This document shows, one piece after another, positions 29,335-37,671 of a DNA stretch of 64,000 bases. Every line of letters starts with the position of its first letter. Within the stretch, counting starts at the first letter, position 1. A program made the translations under genes and the position numbers. The notes beneath the pieces are model-generated. The model worked only from the letters and a program-made list of their open reading frames with translations, was not told the origin of the DNA and did no database searches. The DNA is from JAJRAN01 sp963827135 (GTDB lineage: Archaea > Thermoplasmatota > Thermoplasmata > Methanomassiliicoccales > UBA472), in contig CAWGZX010000006.1 in the NCBI GenBank assembly GCA_963827135.1, positions 124,001-188,000 of the forward strand. Direction: 5' to 3'.

Positions 29335-29536
29335 ATGTTCCTTTTCCTTCGAAATTATGCAACGATTGGGACAAAATGCATCGACTTAGGTCTCATTTCC
29401 AATCCGATGACTAACCGTGCTATCAAGTACCAAGGAACCTGTCTAGGAGGGATGGCTCTGCCCCTCGAGGACGCTTGGGAAGGAGGGGTCGAGGCATAGC
29501 GCGAGGAGCCTTATTGGGGAAGGGGAACAGGATGGG

Positions 29537-29559
29537 ATCCGCCTCTGAGAGGGGCGGAT
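29537..29559 (-). terminator. Possible hairpin terminator after the DMT permease gene
   Basis: Arms ATCCGCC and GGCGGAT with a 9-base loop, about 36 bases beyond the permease stop on the minus strand. No strong T-run follows, so the terminator role is weak. Confidence 0.3.
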
Positions 29560-29594
29560 ATCAATATCTTTTCAACGATCGCCATTAGCTCGGG

Positions 29595-30494
29595 TCAGAC
29601 GACCTCCGCCGGGTTTATCTTCTCCGCTCTCTTTCCATTTTTCCTTACCACAAGATAGATGCCTAGAAGGATCAGGGCGGCCCCTGCGAAGATTGTTGCC
29701 GTAGGTATCTCGGAGAACAACAAGACCGCCATGGCCGATGCGAATAGTGCCTCGCCGAGCTGGATCACGCTCACCTGCGGCGCCATCAGGTACTTCAAGG
29801 AGTAATTGTAGAGAGTATAGCCGATAGCAGCCGGGATTATCGCCATGCCAAGGAAGATCAGCAGCTCGTCGCTGGAGTAGGGCCATAGGGGAACGCTCCC
29901 CACGATGCATATCCCGACCAGTACCAGGGCACAGGCGGCATTGACCATGAAGACGAAGGTCAGTAGGTCTATGCGCTTGCGCAACACCCGGGTCATGATG
30001 ATGTATATGGCCTCCATGAAAGCCCCCATTATCGCCATCACGTCCCCGACGATGTTCCCGCTCCCCAGGTCCCCGATCGATATCACCAGGATGCCGCCCA
30101 TACCCACGACGGCGCCGGCTGTGGTATACCTCGACCCTTCCTGAAGGAGCAGGAAGGCAAGGACTGCCACGAATATCGGATGGCAGTTGATGAGGACGGT
30201 GGCGCTCGCCACGGAGGTGTTCTGCACCGCGCTGACGAAGAGGAGGAAGTGCAGAGCTAGCACCGCCCCGGTGGCCACCAGGAACCAGGTATCGTTCCTC
30301 TTCAGAGATGCGATCCTCTTCCTTGAGGTGACCAGGGCGAAGGGCGCTATGAGCAGGGTGGCGAACACCATGCGATAGGCAGCGATGGCGGGTGCTGGGG
30401 CGTCCGAGAGCCTGATGAAGATGGATGAGAAGGAGAAGCAGAAGACAGCCAGGACCAGGACGATGTAGGCGTTGCGCTTCTCGATGTCGGTCAA
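29595..30494 (-). CDS. EamA/DMT-superfamily transporter
   Basis: 299 residues, ten predicted membrane helices in two EamA repeats (first from AYIVLVLAVFCFSFSSIFIRLSD, second from VGDVMAIMGAFMEAIYIIMTR). The family exports small metabolites, often amino acids; substrate unknown. Start is a TTG at 30494 with GAGGT upstream. It follows the ACT-domain regulator by ten bases on the same strand, so the pair is probably an operon. That context hints at amino-acid export, as inference. Confidence 0.85.
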   Translation of the reverse strand: MTDIEKRNAYIVLVLAVFCFSFSSIFIRLSDAPAPAIAAYRMVFATLLIAPFALVTSRKRIASLKRNDTWFLVATGAVLALHFLLFVSAVQNTSVASATVLINCHPIFVAVLAFLLLQEGSRYTTAGAVVGMGGILVISIGDLGSGNIVGDVMAIMGAFMEAIYIIMTRVLRKRIDLLTFVFMVNAACALVLVGICIVGSVPLWPYSSDELLIFLGMAIIPAAIGYTLYNYSLKYLMAPQVSVIQLGEALFASAMAVLLFSEIPTATIFAGAALILLGIYLVVRKNGKRAEKINPAEVV

Positions 30495-30504
30495 ATGCGT
30501 GACC

Positions 30505-31005
30505 TCAATGGATCAGTATGCTCTTCACTCCGCGGCAGGCCTTTATCTCCGGTATGATCTCGGGCGGCACTGGAGCCTCGGTTATCACATAAAGCCTCGG
30601 CTCAGCGCTGAGGTCCGGGTCGGAGACGATGGTCTGGCGTATGCTTATTCCCGCCTTCGCGATGACGCCGGTCACATCGGCGACGATCCCAACGGTCTGG
30701 GCGTTGTTGGGGATGATCTCGATGGCGCTCCAGCCCATGACCGGGGCCACGTCCTTGAGCATGGCCGTCGGGCGAAGCCTCCCGAAGACGCTCATCAGCT
30801 CTGGATGCGACTCGATCGTCTCCACCGTGGAACGGACAATGCGTCGGTCTACGCCCGCGGCCCTCCCTATCGCGCTGTCCGCCAGCTCGATCTCGCCGCA
30901 GTATACGACGCCGCCGCTTACCCTGAGGCCTAGCTCCAGCAACAGCCTGGCGACCTTGGCCTGGGAAGGGAACTTCCCGAAGTACTTGGACAGCGAGCTC
31001 CACAT
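30505..31005 (-). CDS. ACT-domain predicted regulator of amino acid metabolism (COG2150-like)
   Basis: 166 residues. An N-terminal winged-helix-like part (~10-80, SQAKVARLLLELGLRVSGG, SAIGRAAGVDRRIVRSTVETIE) precedes an ACT domain (~95-165, NNAQTVGIVADVTGVIAKAGISIRQTIVSD, RLYVITEAPVPPEIIPEIKAC). ACT domains bind amino acids. Archaeal proteins of this kind are predicted regulators. It is divergent from the aromatic operon (start 31180) and is the first gene before the DMT permease. It is therefore a candidate sensor for either unit. Confidence 0.8.
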   Translation of the reverse strand: MWSSLSKYFGKFPSQAKVARLLLELGLRVSGGVVYCGEIELADSAIGRAAGVDRRIVRSTVETIESHPELMSVFGRLRPTAMLKDVAPVMGWSAIEIIPNNAQTVGIVADVTGVIAKAGISIRQTIVSDPDLSAEPRLYVITEAPVPPEIIPEIKACRGVKSILIH

Positions 31006-31126
31006 ACGCCATTGGGATGACGGTCAAGGGTAATTAGGTTTCGGGACCGAACGAGACCCGGGGCAAGATTAAAATGGGGCGTGGCGCTAGGTATAGCGCT
31101 CCCGTAACAGGGCGGCGAACGACTGG

Positions 31127-31140
31127 CGAAAGGGATATAA
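31127..31140 (+). promoter_or_regulatory. Canonical BRE/TATA promoter of the aromatic operon
   Basis: CGAAAGGGATATAA: a purine-rich BRE (CGAAA) directly before GATATAA. The ATG is at 31180, leaving room for a start site near 31162 and a short leader with GAGGTGTTGAG as ribosome binding site. Confidence 0.65.
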
Positions 31141-31179
31141 GCGTGATAACCTTTAGCACGGTCTAAACGAGGTGTTGAG

Positions 31180-31974
31180 ATGCTGCTTGGCAAGAGCGTG
31201 CGTATGGAACGTATCATCGACCGAGGCACGGGACGTGCCGTCATCGTCCCTATGGACCATGGTATAAGCATGGGGCCCGTCACGGGCCTGGTGGACCTCA
31301 GGGGAACGATCGAGATGGTCTCCCAGGGCGGCGCGACCTCCATCGTCCTGCATAAGGGCGCCGTGCCGTATTCCCATCGATCCTACGGACGCGACATTGG
31401 CCTCATCCTCCATCTTTCGGCCTCCACCAACCTTGGCGCCTGGGCGAACCACAAGGTGCTCGTCGCCACGGTGGAGGAGGCGATCAAGATCGGCGCGGAC
31501 GCCGTCTCCGTCCATGTCAACCTCGGGAACGAAGACGAGCCCGCCATGCTGCGGGACATGGGCCAGGTCTCAAGGACGTGCGCGGAATGGGGCATGCCTT
31601 TGCTGGTAATGATCTACCCCCGAGGCAAGGACATCAAGTCCGCCTACGACGTCGAGCTCCTCAAGCAGTGCGCCCGCGTGGCCACGGAGCTAGGGGCCGA
31701 CATCGTTAAGACCAATTACACCGGGGACATCGACAGCTTCCGTGAGGTGACGCGAGGGGCTATGGCCCCGGTGGTCATCGCCGGCGGCCCCAAGATGGAC
31801 TCGGACGAGAAGCTCCTCCAGATGGTCAAGGACTCCATCGAGGCCGGAGGGAAGGGCGTGAGCATCGGCCGCAACGTCTTCCAGCACCGGAACGTGGTCG
31901 GGATAACCCGGGCCATATCCTCCATCGTCCTGGACGACATGGAGGTCGAGGAAGCCCTCAAGTTCCTAAAGTGA
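31180..31974 (+). CDS. 2-amino-3,7-dideoxy-D-threo-hept-6-ulosonate synthase
   Basis: 264 residues, class I aldolase fold related to fructose-bisphosphate aldolase. In archaea this enzyme condenses L-aspartate semialdehyde with a 6-deoxy-5-ketofructose phosphate, replacing DAHP synthase at the head of the shikimate pathway. Visible residues are Asp26-His27 (VPMDHGISMGP), Tyr146 (VMIYPRG) and the Schiff-base Lys177 (GADIVKTNYTGD), with phosphate loop GGPKM and SIGRNVFQ. The neighbour dehydroquinate synthase II confirms the pathway. First gene of a seven- to eight-gene operon. Confidence 0.94.
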   Translation: MLLGKSVRMERIIDRGTGRAVIVPMDHGISMGPVTGLVDLRGTIEMVSQGGATSIVLHKGAVPYSHRSYGRDIGLILHLSASTNLGAWANHKVLVATVEEAIKIGADAVSVHVNLGNEDEPAMLRDMGQVSRTCAEWGMPLLVMIYPRGKDIKSAYDVELLKQCARVATELGADIVKTNYTGDIDSFREVTRGAMAPVVIAGGPKMDSDEKLLQMVKDSIEAGGKGVSIGRNVFQHRNVVGITRAISSIVLDDMEVEEALKFLK

Positions 31975-31978
31975 TCCA

Positions 31979-33013
31979 ATGCCTTCGCCAAAGATCATAT
32001 GGGTCAGGTCCGACCACCTGCCGAACTACGACGAGAGGAAGAAGATCGTCTCCAGCGCCCTGGAGGCCGGCTACGTCCAGATCGTCATCCGTGACGAGGA
32101 CTCCGAGCTCAAGCGCCTGGGCCGATTCGACGCCCTGGTGCTCAATGGAAGTTCCATCTCGCTCGACGGGGAGAAGGTGGGTGAGGTCGTCCAGATACGC
32201 TCCAACGAGGACCTGTCCCGCGCTTCCGCGTTGAAGGGGAAGGTGGACAGCGTGCTCATCGAGGCCAAGGACTGGAAGGTCATCCCGCTAGAGAATCTGA
32301 TCGCGCACTTCCAGGGATCGAGCACGAAGCTGATGGCCACGGCATCCTCCCCCGAGGAGGCGAAGCTCTTCTTCGAGACCCTTGAGGTCGGGGTGTCGGG
32401 GGTGGCGATAGAGCCCTCCTCGCCCTCCAAGCTCAACGGCTTCCATGTCATCCATTCCGACCTTATGCCCAAGGTCGACCTGACCAGGGCCGTCGTCTCT
32501 AGGATAGCTCCGGCAGGGGTCGGGGACCGTGTGTGCCTGGACACCTGCTCTTTGCTCAAGGTGGGCGAGGGCATGCTCATCGGCTCCCAGTCCGCCTGCT
32601 TGTTCCTAGTTAGCTCGGAGAGCCTGGAGAGCGAGTACGTTGCCTCTCGGCCCTTCCGGGTCAACGCCGGCGCAGTGCACGCCTACGCCCTCATGCCTAC
32701 GGGAAAGACCCGCTACCTCTCCGAGATCAAGAGCGGGGACGAGGTTCTGGCAATCGATTCGGAGGGCAAATGCCGCACCGTGGTCATCGGCCGCTCCAAG
32801 ATCGAGAGGCGGCCGCTGCTGCTGCTCGAGGCCAAGGCCGGGGAGAGGAAGTTCACCACCATCCTCCAGAACGCCGAGACCATAAGGATGTGCACGCCCA
32901 ACGGCCCCGTCTCCATCTCCGACCTCAAGGTCGGTCAGGAGGTCCTAGTGCGCCTCGAGGAGGGAGGACGGCATTTCGGCCAGGCCATATCGGAGACCAT
33001 CACGGAGCTATGA
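31979..33013 (+). CDS. 3-dehydroquinate synthase II (archaeal type)
   Basis: 344 residues. It oxidatively deaminates and cyclises the product of the previous enzyme to 3-dehydroquinate using NAD. Family landmarks are WVRSDHLPNYDERKKIVSSALEAG, VSGVAIEPSSPSKL, VGDRVCLDTCSLLKVGEGMLIGSQSACLFLV, FRVNAGAVHAYALMPTGKTRYLSEIKSGDEVLAID (given here in part) and VSISDLKVGQEVLVRLEEGGRHFG. Four bases separate it from the upstream gene. The stop overlaps the next start (ATGA). Confidence 0.94.
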   Translation: MPSPKIIWVRSDHLPNYDERKKIVSSALEAGYVQIVIRDEDSELKRLGRFDALVLNGSSISLDGEKVGEVVQIRSNEDLSRASALKGKVDSVLIEAKDWKVIPLENLIAHFQGSSTKLMATASSPEEAKLFFETLEVGVSGVAIEPSSPSKLNGFHVIHSDLMPKVDLTRAVVSRIAPAGVGDRVCLDTCSLLKVGEGMLIGSQSACLFLVSSESLESEYVASRPFRVNAGAVHAYALMPTGKTRYLSEIKSGDEVLAIDSEGKCRTVVIGRSKIERRPLLLLEAKAGERKFTTILQNAETIRMCTPNGPVSISDLKVGQEVLVRLEEGGRHFGQAISETITEL

Positions 33014-34473
33014 CCAAGATCTGCGTTTCCATCGTAGAGCAGGACGTCGAGAGGGCAGCTCAGGCGGCGAGGCGCGCGGCCGAGCAGGGCGCTGACCTGA
33101 TCGAGGTCCGCTTCGACCTCATGGACCAGCTGCCGGATGCCCTGTCCCAGTTCAAGGAGCTGAAGATCCCCAAGATAGCCACGCTCAGGTCCGAGGCGGA
33201 GGGGGGTAGGTTCTCCGGCGGGGACAAGGCCAAGCAGGACTTCTATTCCAACGCCCTGCGCTCCGGCTTCGAGATGGTGGACCTAGAGCTCAGCTCGCCG
33301 CTGATGGGGAGGAGGGACAGGGAGCTGCGCAAAGCGGGCGTGATCTGCTCGCATCATGACTACAAGGGCACGCCCTCGGCAGCGAAGATCCTCGACATCC
33401 TGATCAATGCGAGCGCCAAGGAGACACTGCCCAAGGGGGCGTTCGAGGTAAGCTCCTGCCAAGACCTCCTGTCCATCGCCATGGCGGCCAGGATGTTCAC
33501 GGCCACGGAGAAGGAGTTCGTGCTCATCGGCATGGGCGAGCGTGGCATGCTCACCCGCATCTGCGCCGACAGGCTCGGATGCGCATTCACCTACGCCTCC
33601 TTGGAGAAGGGCAAGGAAGCGGCTACAGGACAGCTCGACCTGGCGTGCATGAAGCGCCTCTCGTCCGACAAAGTCGTGGTGGGCATCGTTGGCGACCCGG
33701 TCGGGCATTCCCTTTCGCCAAGCATGCACAATGCCTCCTTCCTCGAGGCCGATGTCCCCGGGATCTATCTCAAGTTCCATGTCGGGCAGTCAGAGCTGGA
33801 GGACTTCTTCCAGGTGGCGCTCGACTACGGCCTCAGGGGCTTCAACGTCACCATTCCGCACAAGGAGGCGATTTCCTCCTTGCTGGACAAGACCGCGCCC
33901 AGCGCCGTGCAGGTTGGCGCGGTCAATACGGTGCTGATCGAGGAAGGAGAATTCATCGGACACAACACGGACGTGTTCGGCGTGGAGATGACTTTCAAGG
34001 AGAACGGCATCGACCCTAAGGGCAAGAACGTTCTCCTCCTGGGCGCAGGGGGCGCGGCGCGGGCGTGCTGCGCCCATCTTAGCGGGACGGGGGCCAAGGT
34101 GAGCGTCTACAACCGCTCCCGGGCAAGGGCCGAGGAGCTGTGCCGCTCGTTCCGCAACTGCCAGGCAATCGACCTGGGCACGATCTCTGATCGTTACGAT
34201 ATCGTGATCAATAGCACCCCATTGGGGATGAAAGGGTTCCCGGACGGCCTACCCGTGCCAGAGAGCGCCCTTGGTCAAGGCCAGTTCGTTTGGGACCTGG
34301 TCTACAACCCTCCCATCACCCCGCTGCTGGAGGCGGCGAGGAGGGCGGGCGCGTCCACGGCGAACGGCGAATGCATGCTGGTCCACCAGGCCATGAAGGC
34401 CTTCGAGATCTGGACAGGGAGGATACCTTCCATCGGCACCATGCTCTCCGCCCTCAGAGGAGGCCAGGCATGA
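33010..34473 (+). CDS. aroDE: Bifunctional 3-dehydroquinate dehydratase (type I) / shikimate dehydrogenase
   Basis: 487 residues. Residues 1-~215 are a type I dehydratase: Glu32 (EVRFD), His116 (CSHHDYKGTP) and probable Schiff-base Lys142 (TLPKGAFEV, aligning with the KIAVM of bacterial enzymes). Residues ~221-487 are shikimate dehydrogenase: GIVGDPVGHSLSPSMHNASF, Lys285 (NVTIPHKEA), Asp321 (GHNTDVFG), NADP loop GAGGAA (345-350) and a C-terminal GECMLVHQAMKAFEIWTG. It thus carries dehydroquinate to shikimate. Plants and some other lineages also fuse these activities. True start is the ATG at 33010; the reading frame is open further upstream but inside the previous gene. Confidence 0.93.
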   Translation: MTKICVSIVEQDVERAAQAARRAAEQGADLIEVRFDLMDQLPDALSQFKELKIPKIATLRSEAEGGRFSGGDKAKQDFYSNALRSGFEMVDLELSSPLMGRRDRELRKAGVICSHHDYKGTPSAAKILDILINASAKETLPKGAFEVSSCQDLLSIAMAARMFTATEKEFVLIGMGERGMLTRICADRLGCAFTYASLEKGKEAATGQLDLACMKRLSSDKVVVGIVGDPVGHSLSPSMHNASFLEADVPGIYLKFHVGQSELEDFFQVALDYGLRGFNVTIPHKEAISSLLDKTAPSAVQVGAVNTVLIEEGEFIGHNTDVFGVEMTFKENGIDPKGKNVLLLGAGGAARACCAHLSGTGAKVSVYNRSRARAEELCRSFRNCQAIDLGTISDRYDIVINSTPLGMKGFPDGLPVPESALGQGQFVWDLVYNPPITPLLEAARRAGASTANGECMLVHQAMKAFEIWTGRIPSIGTMLSALRGGQA

Positions 34474-35324
34474 GGGGCAAGGGACTATCGCATGGAGCCG
34501 GCACCATCGTGAACGCTATAGCCAACGGCCGGGGAGCCGCCTTCGGAGTGGACCTGAGGACCGAGGCCGAGGTGGAGCTGGATTCCTCCGGAATCATCGA
34601 TGTCCGGATCGAAGGCTTCGAGGGCGAGGGGACAGAGCTGGCCGAAAGGTGCGTCCGTAACGTCCTGGCGAAGACGGCCAAGGATAAGGGCTATGGGGCC
34701 AAGGTCACGACCCGGTCCCAGATCCCGATCTCGCGGGGGCTAAAGAGCAGCAGCGCCGCCGCCAACGCCATAGTGCTCGCGACATTGGACGCGTTAGGAA
34801 TTAAGGTCGACCCCATCAAGGCGATCAGGATCGGGACCAAGAGCGCCATCGAGGCCAAGGTATCGGTGACCGGGGCGTTCGATGATGCCTGTGCGTCCAT
34901 GCTGGGCGGGGTGGTCATCACGGACAACCGCACCGAGAGGCTGCTCAAGCGCGACCGCTTGCCGGAGGGAATGAAGGCCGTCATCCACGTCCCTCCCTTC
35001 CAGGTACGCAAGGGCTCCCTTCCCCTAGAACGGTTCAGGGCTATGGCGCCAGCGGCGCAGGCGGCCCTCGAACGCGCCAAGAAGGGAGAGTATAAGGAGG
35101 CGATGATCATCAACTCGCTGGCCTGCACGTCCGCCCTTGGTCTGAGCATGGAGCCCACCTACAAGGCCCTGGCGGCCGGGGCCTATGCGGCGGGCCTCTC
35201 CGGCACCGGCCCGGCCACGGTCATCCTCGTAGAGGAAGGCCGTCTTCAGAGCATAGCTTCCTTGTTCGAGGACGAGGAGCTCATCATCGCGGACATCTAT
35301 TACAATGAGGAGGTCAAGAGATGA
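34470..35324 (+). CDS. aroK: Shikimate kinase, archaeal GHMP-kinase type
   Basis: 284 residues from the ATG at 34470 (ATGA overlap with aroDE). It phosphorylates shikimate and is unrelated to bacterial AroK. GHMP landmarks: GLSHGAGTIVNAIANGRGAAFGVD, the ATP loop PISRGLKSSSAAANAIVLA, TGAFDDACASMLGGVVITDN, and a C-terminal GLSGTGPATVIL. The position between aroDE and aroA supports shikimate rather than homoserine or mevalonate as substrate. Confidence 0.93.
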   Translation: MRGKGLSHGAGTIVNAIANGRGAAFGVDLRTEAEVELDSSGIIDVRIEGFEGEGTELAERCVRNVLAKTAKDKGYGAKVTTRSQIPISRGLKSSSAAANAIVLATLDALGIKVDPIKAIRIGTKSAIEAKVSVTGAFDDACASMLGGVVITDNRTERLLKRDRLPEGMKAVIHVPPFQVRKGSLPLERFRAMAPAAQAALERAKKGEYKEAMIINSLACTSALGLSMEPTYKALAAGAYAAGLSGTGPATVILVEEGRLQSIASLFEDEELIIADIYYNEEVKR

Positions 35325-36589
35325 GATTGGTGGTAAGGCCATCCGAGGCCAGCGGCACCATCGCCGCCTCGCCGTCGAAGAGCTACTCGCACCGGGCCCT
35401 GGTGCTCGGCCTGCTCGCCGACGGCCGCTCCCAACTGAAGGACGTCCTGCTCGGCGGGGACACCTTGGCGACGCTCAAGGCCGCGGAGATGCTCGGGGCT
35501 AGGATCGAGGTGAAAGGAAGTAACGTCACCATCGACGGGGGAAAGCTCGTCTGCCCTGAGGACGTCATCGACGCCGAGAACTCCGGCACCACCATACGGA
35601 TAATCGCGGGGGTCGCTTCGTTGCTTCCCTGCGCCACCGTGCTCACCGGCGATGCCTCGGTCCGCAAGAGGCCGATGCAACCTTTGATCGACGCCTTGAA
35701 CGAGCTCGGCGTGCAATGCTTCTCCACACGAGGCAATGGCCTCGCCCCCCTTGTGGTCAAGGGGCCTAACCGAGGCCAGAGATGCTCGATAAAAGGGGAT
35801 GTGAGCTCGCAGTTCATCTCCTCCTTGCTCATCTCGTCCGCGCTGAAGGAAGCGGAAACGAGCATCTCCCTGTCCACTCCCCTGAGGTCGAGGCCCTACG
35901 TGGAGATGACCATGGGAATGATGCGCGCCTTCGGCGCTCAGGTCGAGATGACGAAGTCAGGATTCACTGTGCCGGGAAGGCAGAGGTACGTTCCACAGGC
36001 CTACCGCATCCCAGGCGACTACTCTTCCGCGGCATTCCCGCTGGTGGCGGGCGCCCTCACCGCAGGGGTGGCAGTGACCGGCCTCGATCCCGAGGACAAG
36101 CAGGGCGACAAGGCGATCGTGGACATCCTGAAGGAGTTCGGGGCGGAGGTGAGGCGCGGGAGCACCTCGATACGAGCCTCGCTCGGCGAGCTGAAGGGCG
36201 CCACCGTCGACCTGGCGGACGCGCCGGACCTATTCCCCATAGTGGCCGTGCTCGGCTCCCAGGCCAGGGGGACGACCGAGATCGTCAACGCGGAGCATGT
36301 CCGCCTCAAGGAGAGCGACCGCATCCGCTCCACCACCGACTTCCTGAAGGTGATGGGCGCGGAGGTCCGCGAGACCAAGGACGGCTGCGTGATCAAGGGG
36401 CCCTGCCCCCTCAAGGGCGGGGTCGTGGACTCGTTGGACGACCACCGCATCCTCATGGCGGCGGCGGTCGCGGGGATGGTGGCCAAGGGGACGACCAGCA
36501 TCACCCACGGTGAATGCTTCAAGATATCCTACCCCCGCTTCCTGGAGGACATGGGCTCACTGGGAGCGGACCTGGAGCTGATGAAATGA
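35321..36589 (+). CDS. aroA: 3-phosphoshikimate 1-carboxyvinyltransferase (EPSP synthase)
   Basis: 422 residues. It adds the enolpyruvyl group of PEP to shikimate 3-phosphate. Landmarks: SGTIAASPSKSYSHRALVLGLLADG, ENSGTTIRIIAG, GDASVRKRPMQPLIDAL, GDVSSQFISSLLI, PGDYSSAAFPLVAGAL, and LKESDRIRSTTDFLKVMGA. ATGA overlaps at both ends. Confidence 0.96.
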   Translation: MRLVVRPSEASGTIAASPSKSYSHRALVLGLLADGRSQLKDVLLGGDTLATLKAAEMLGARIEVKGSNVTIDGGKLVCPEDVIDAENSGTTIRIIAGVASLLPCATVLTGDASVRKRPMQPLIDALNELGVQCFSTRGNGLAPLVVKGPNRGQRCSIKGDVSSQFISSLLISSALKEAETSISLSTPLRSRPYVEMTMGMMRAFGAQVEMTKSGFTVPGRQRYVPQAYRIPGDYSSAAFPLVAGALTAGVAVTGLDPEDKQGDKAIVDILKEFGAEVRRGSTSIRASLGELKGATVDLADAPDLFPIVAVLGSQARGTTEIVNAEHVRLKESDRIRSTTDFLKVMGAEVRETKDGCVIKGPCPLKGGVVDSLDDHRILMAAAVAGMVAKGTTSITHGECFKISYPRFLEDMGSLGADLELMK

Positions 36590-37671
36590 ACACCTACGGA
36601 GCGGCTTTCAGGGTGACGGTCTTCGGGTCCTCCCATGGGCCGGGGATCGGCTGCGTGGTCGACGGCTGCCCTGCCGGGATCGGCCTTTCACCTGACATCG
36701 TCCAGAAGGACCTTGACAGGAGGAGGCCGTCCTCGGGCATCGGGACGCCCCGCGCAGAGGAGGACCTGGTCCATATGCAATCGGGCGTGCATGAGGGCAG
36801 GACCACCGGCTCCCCCATCCAGATGTTCATCGAGAACCAGGACCGGGACAGCTCCAAGTACTCCGCTTTCAAGCGTACCCCGAGGCCGGGGCACGCCGAT
36901 TACCCCGCTATCGTGAAATATGGCCCGGGCCACGACATACGCGGCGGCGGGCAGTTCTCGGGGCGCATGACCGCGCCCTTGGTAGCGGCCGGCGTGGTGG
37001 CCAAGTCCCTGCTATCGACCAAGGGCGTCAGGTTCGCCGCCTATGCGCACTCCATAGGCAGGGTCAGGGACGAGGAGCAGCGATCCCTCTCCGAGGTATC
37101 GGACAAGGTCTATGGACGTTCCACGAGGGCAGCGACCGACCCCCTAGAGGAGAGGATGCGGACCGAGATCCTGGCCGCCAAGGAGGAAGACGACTCGGTG
37201 GGGGGGACGGTGCGCTGCATCGTCGAAGGCCTTCCAGTAGGTCTGGGCGAGCCCTTCTTCGACACCCTCGACGGGGAGCTGGCCAAGCTCCTGTTCGCCA
37301 TCCCAGCGGTCAAGGGCGTGGAGTTCGGCGACGGATTTGGGGCCTCGGAGAAGAGAGGCTCTGAGAATAATGACACATACCATTTCGAGGAGGGCAGGGT
37401 GCGCACCTCCAGCAATCATGCTGGTGGCGTCCTGGGCGGCATGAGCAACGGCATGCCCTTGGACCTCAGGGTCGCGTTCAAGCCCACCGCCTCCATCCCC
37501 AGGGCGCAGAGGACCGTCGACCTCGGCACCGGGAAGGAGGCCATGCTTAAAATCGAGGGACGACATGACCCTTGCATAGTCCCGCGCGCGGTGGTGGTCG
37601 TGGAGTCCGTCTCCGCGCTGGTCATCGCCGACCTGATGATGAGGGGGGGTTACATTGCCAGAACATGTTGA
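36586..37671 (+). CDS. aroC: Chorismate synthase
   Basis: 361 residues from the ATG at 36586. It makes chorismate with reduced FMN. Family signatures: FGSSHGPGIGCVVDGCPAG, RTPRPGHADYPAIVKYG, DIRGGGQFSGRMTAPLVAAG, the FMN/Arg region GGVLGGMSNGMPLDLRVAFKPT and RHDPCIVPRAVVVVESV. It overlaps aroA by ATGA and the next gene by 17 bases. Confidence 0.96.
   Translation: MNTYGAAFRVTVFGSSHGPGIGCVVDGCPAGIGLSPDIVQKDLDRRRPSSGIGTPRAEEDLVHMQSGVHEGRTTGSPIQMFIENQDRDSSKYSAFKRTPRPGHADYPAIVKYGPGHDIRGGGQFSGRMTAPLVAAGVVAKSLLSTKGVRFAAYAHSIGRVRDEEQRSLSEVSDKVYGRSTRAATDPLEERMRTEILAAKEEDDSVGGTVRCIVEGLPVGLGEPFFDTLDGELAKLLFAIPAVKGVEFGDGFGASEKRGSENNDTYHFEEGRVRTSSNHAGGVLGGMSNGMPLDLRVAFKPTASIPRAQRTVDLGTGKEAMLKIEGRHDPCIVPRAVVVVESVSALVIADLMMRGGYIARTC

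Larger units (their letters stand above)
29221..29594. other. Intergenic region without a gene; two inverted repeats
   Basis: 374 bases between the Lrp gene start and the DMT permease stop. I see no credible coding sequence. It contains the hairpins at 29306-29334 and 29537-29559 and an AT-richer stretch (29230-29290) expected to hold the lrp promoter. Confidence 0.6.

Noticed and set aside
29299..29499. 66-codon plus-strand frame in the lrp-permease gap
   Set aside because: Runs through the palindrome, lacks a ribosome binding site and has no familiar sequence.
33010..33660. Loss of the Schiff-base lysine in the aroD domain
   Set aside because: At first the KIAVM-like motif seemed missing; a shifted alignment keeps Lys142, so loss is not supported.
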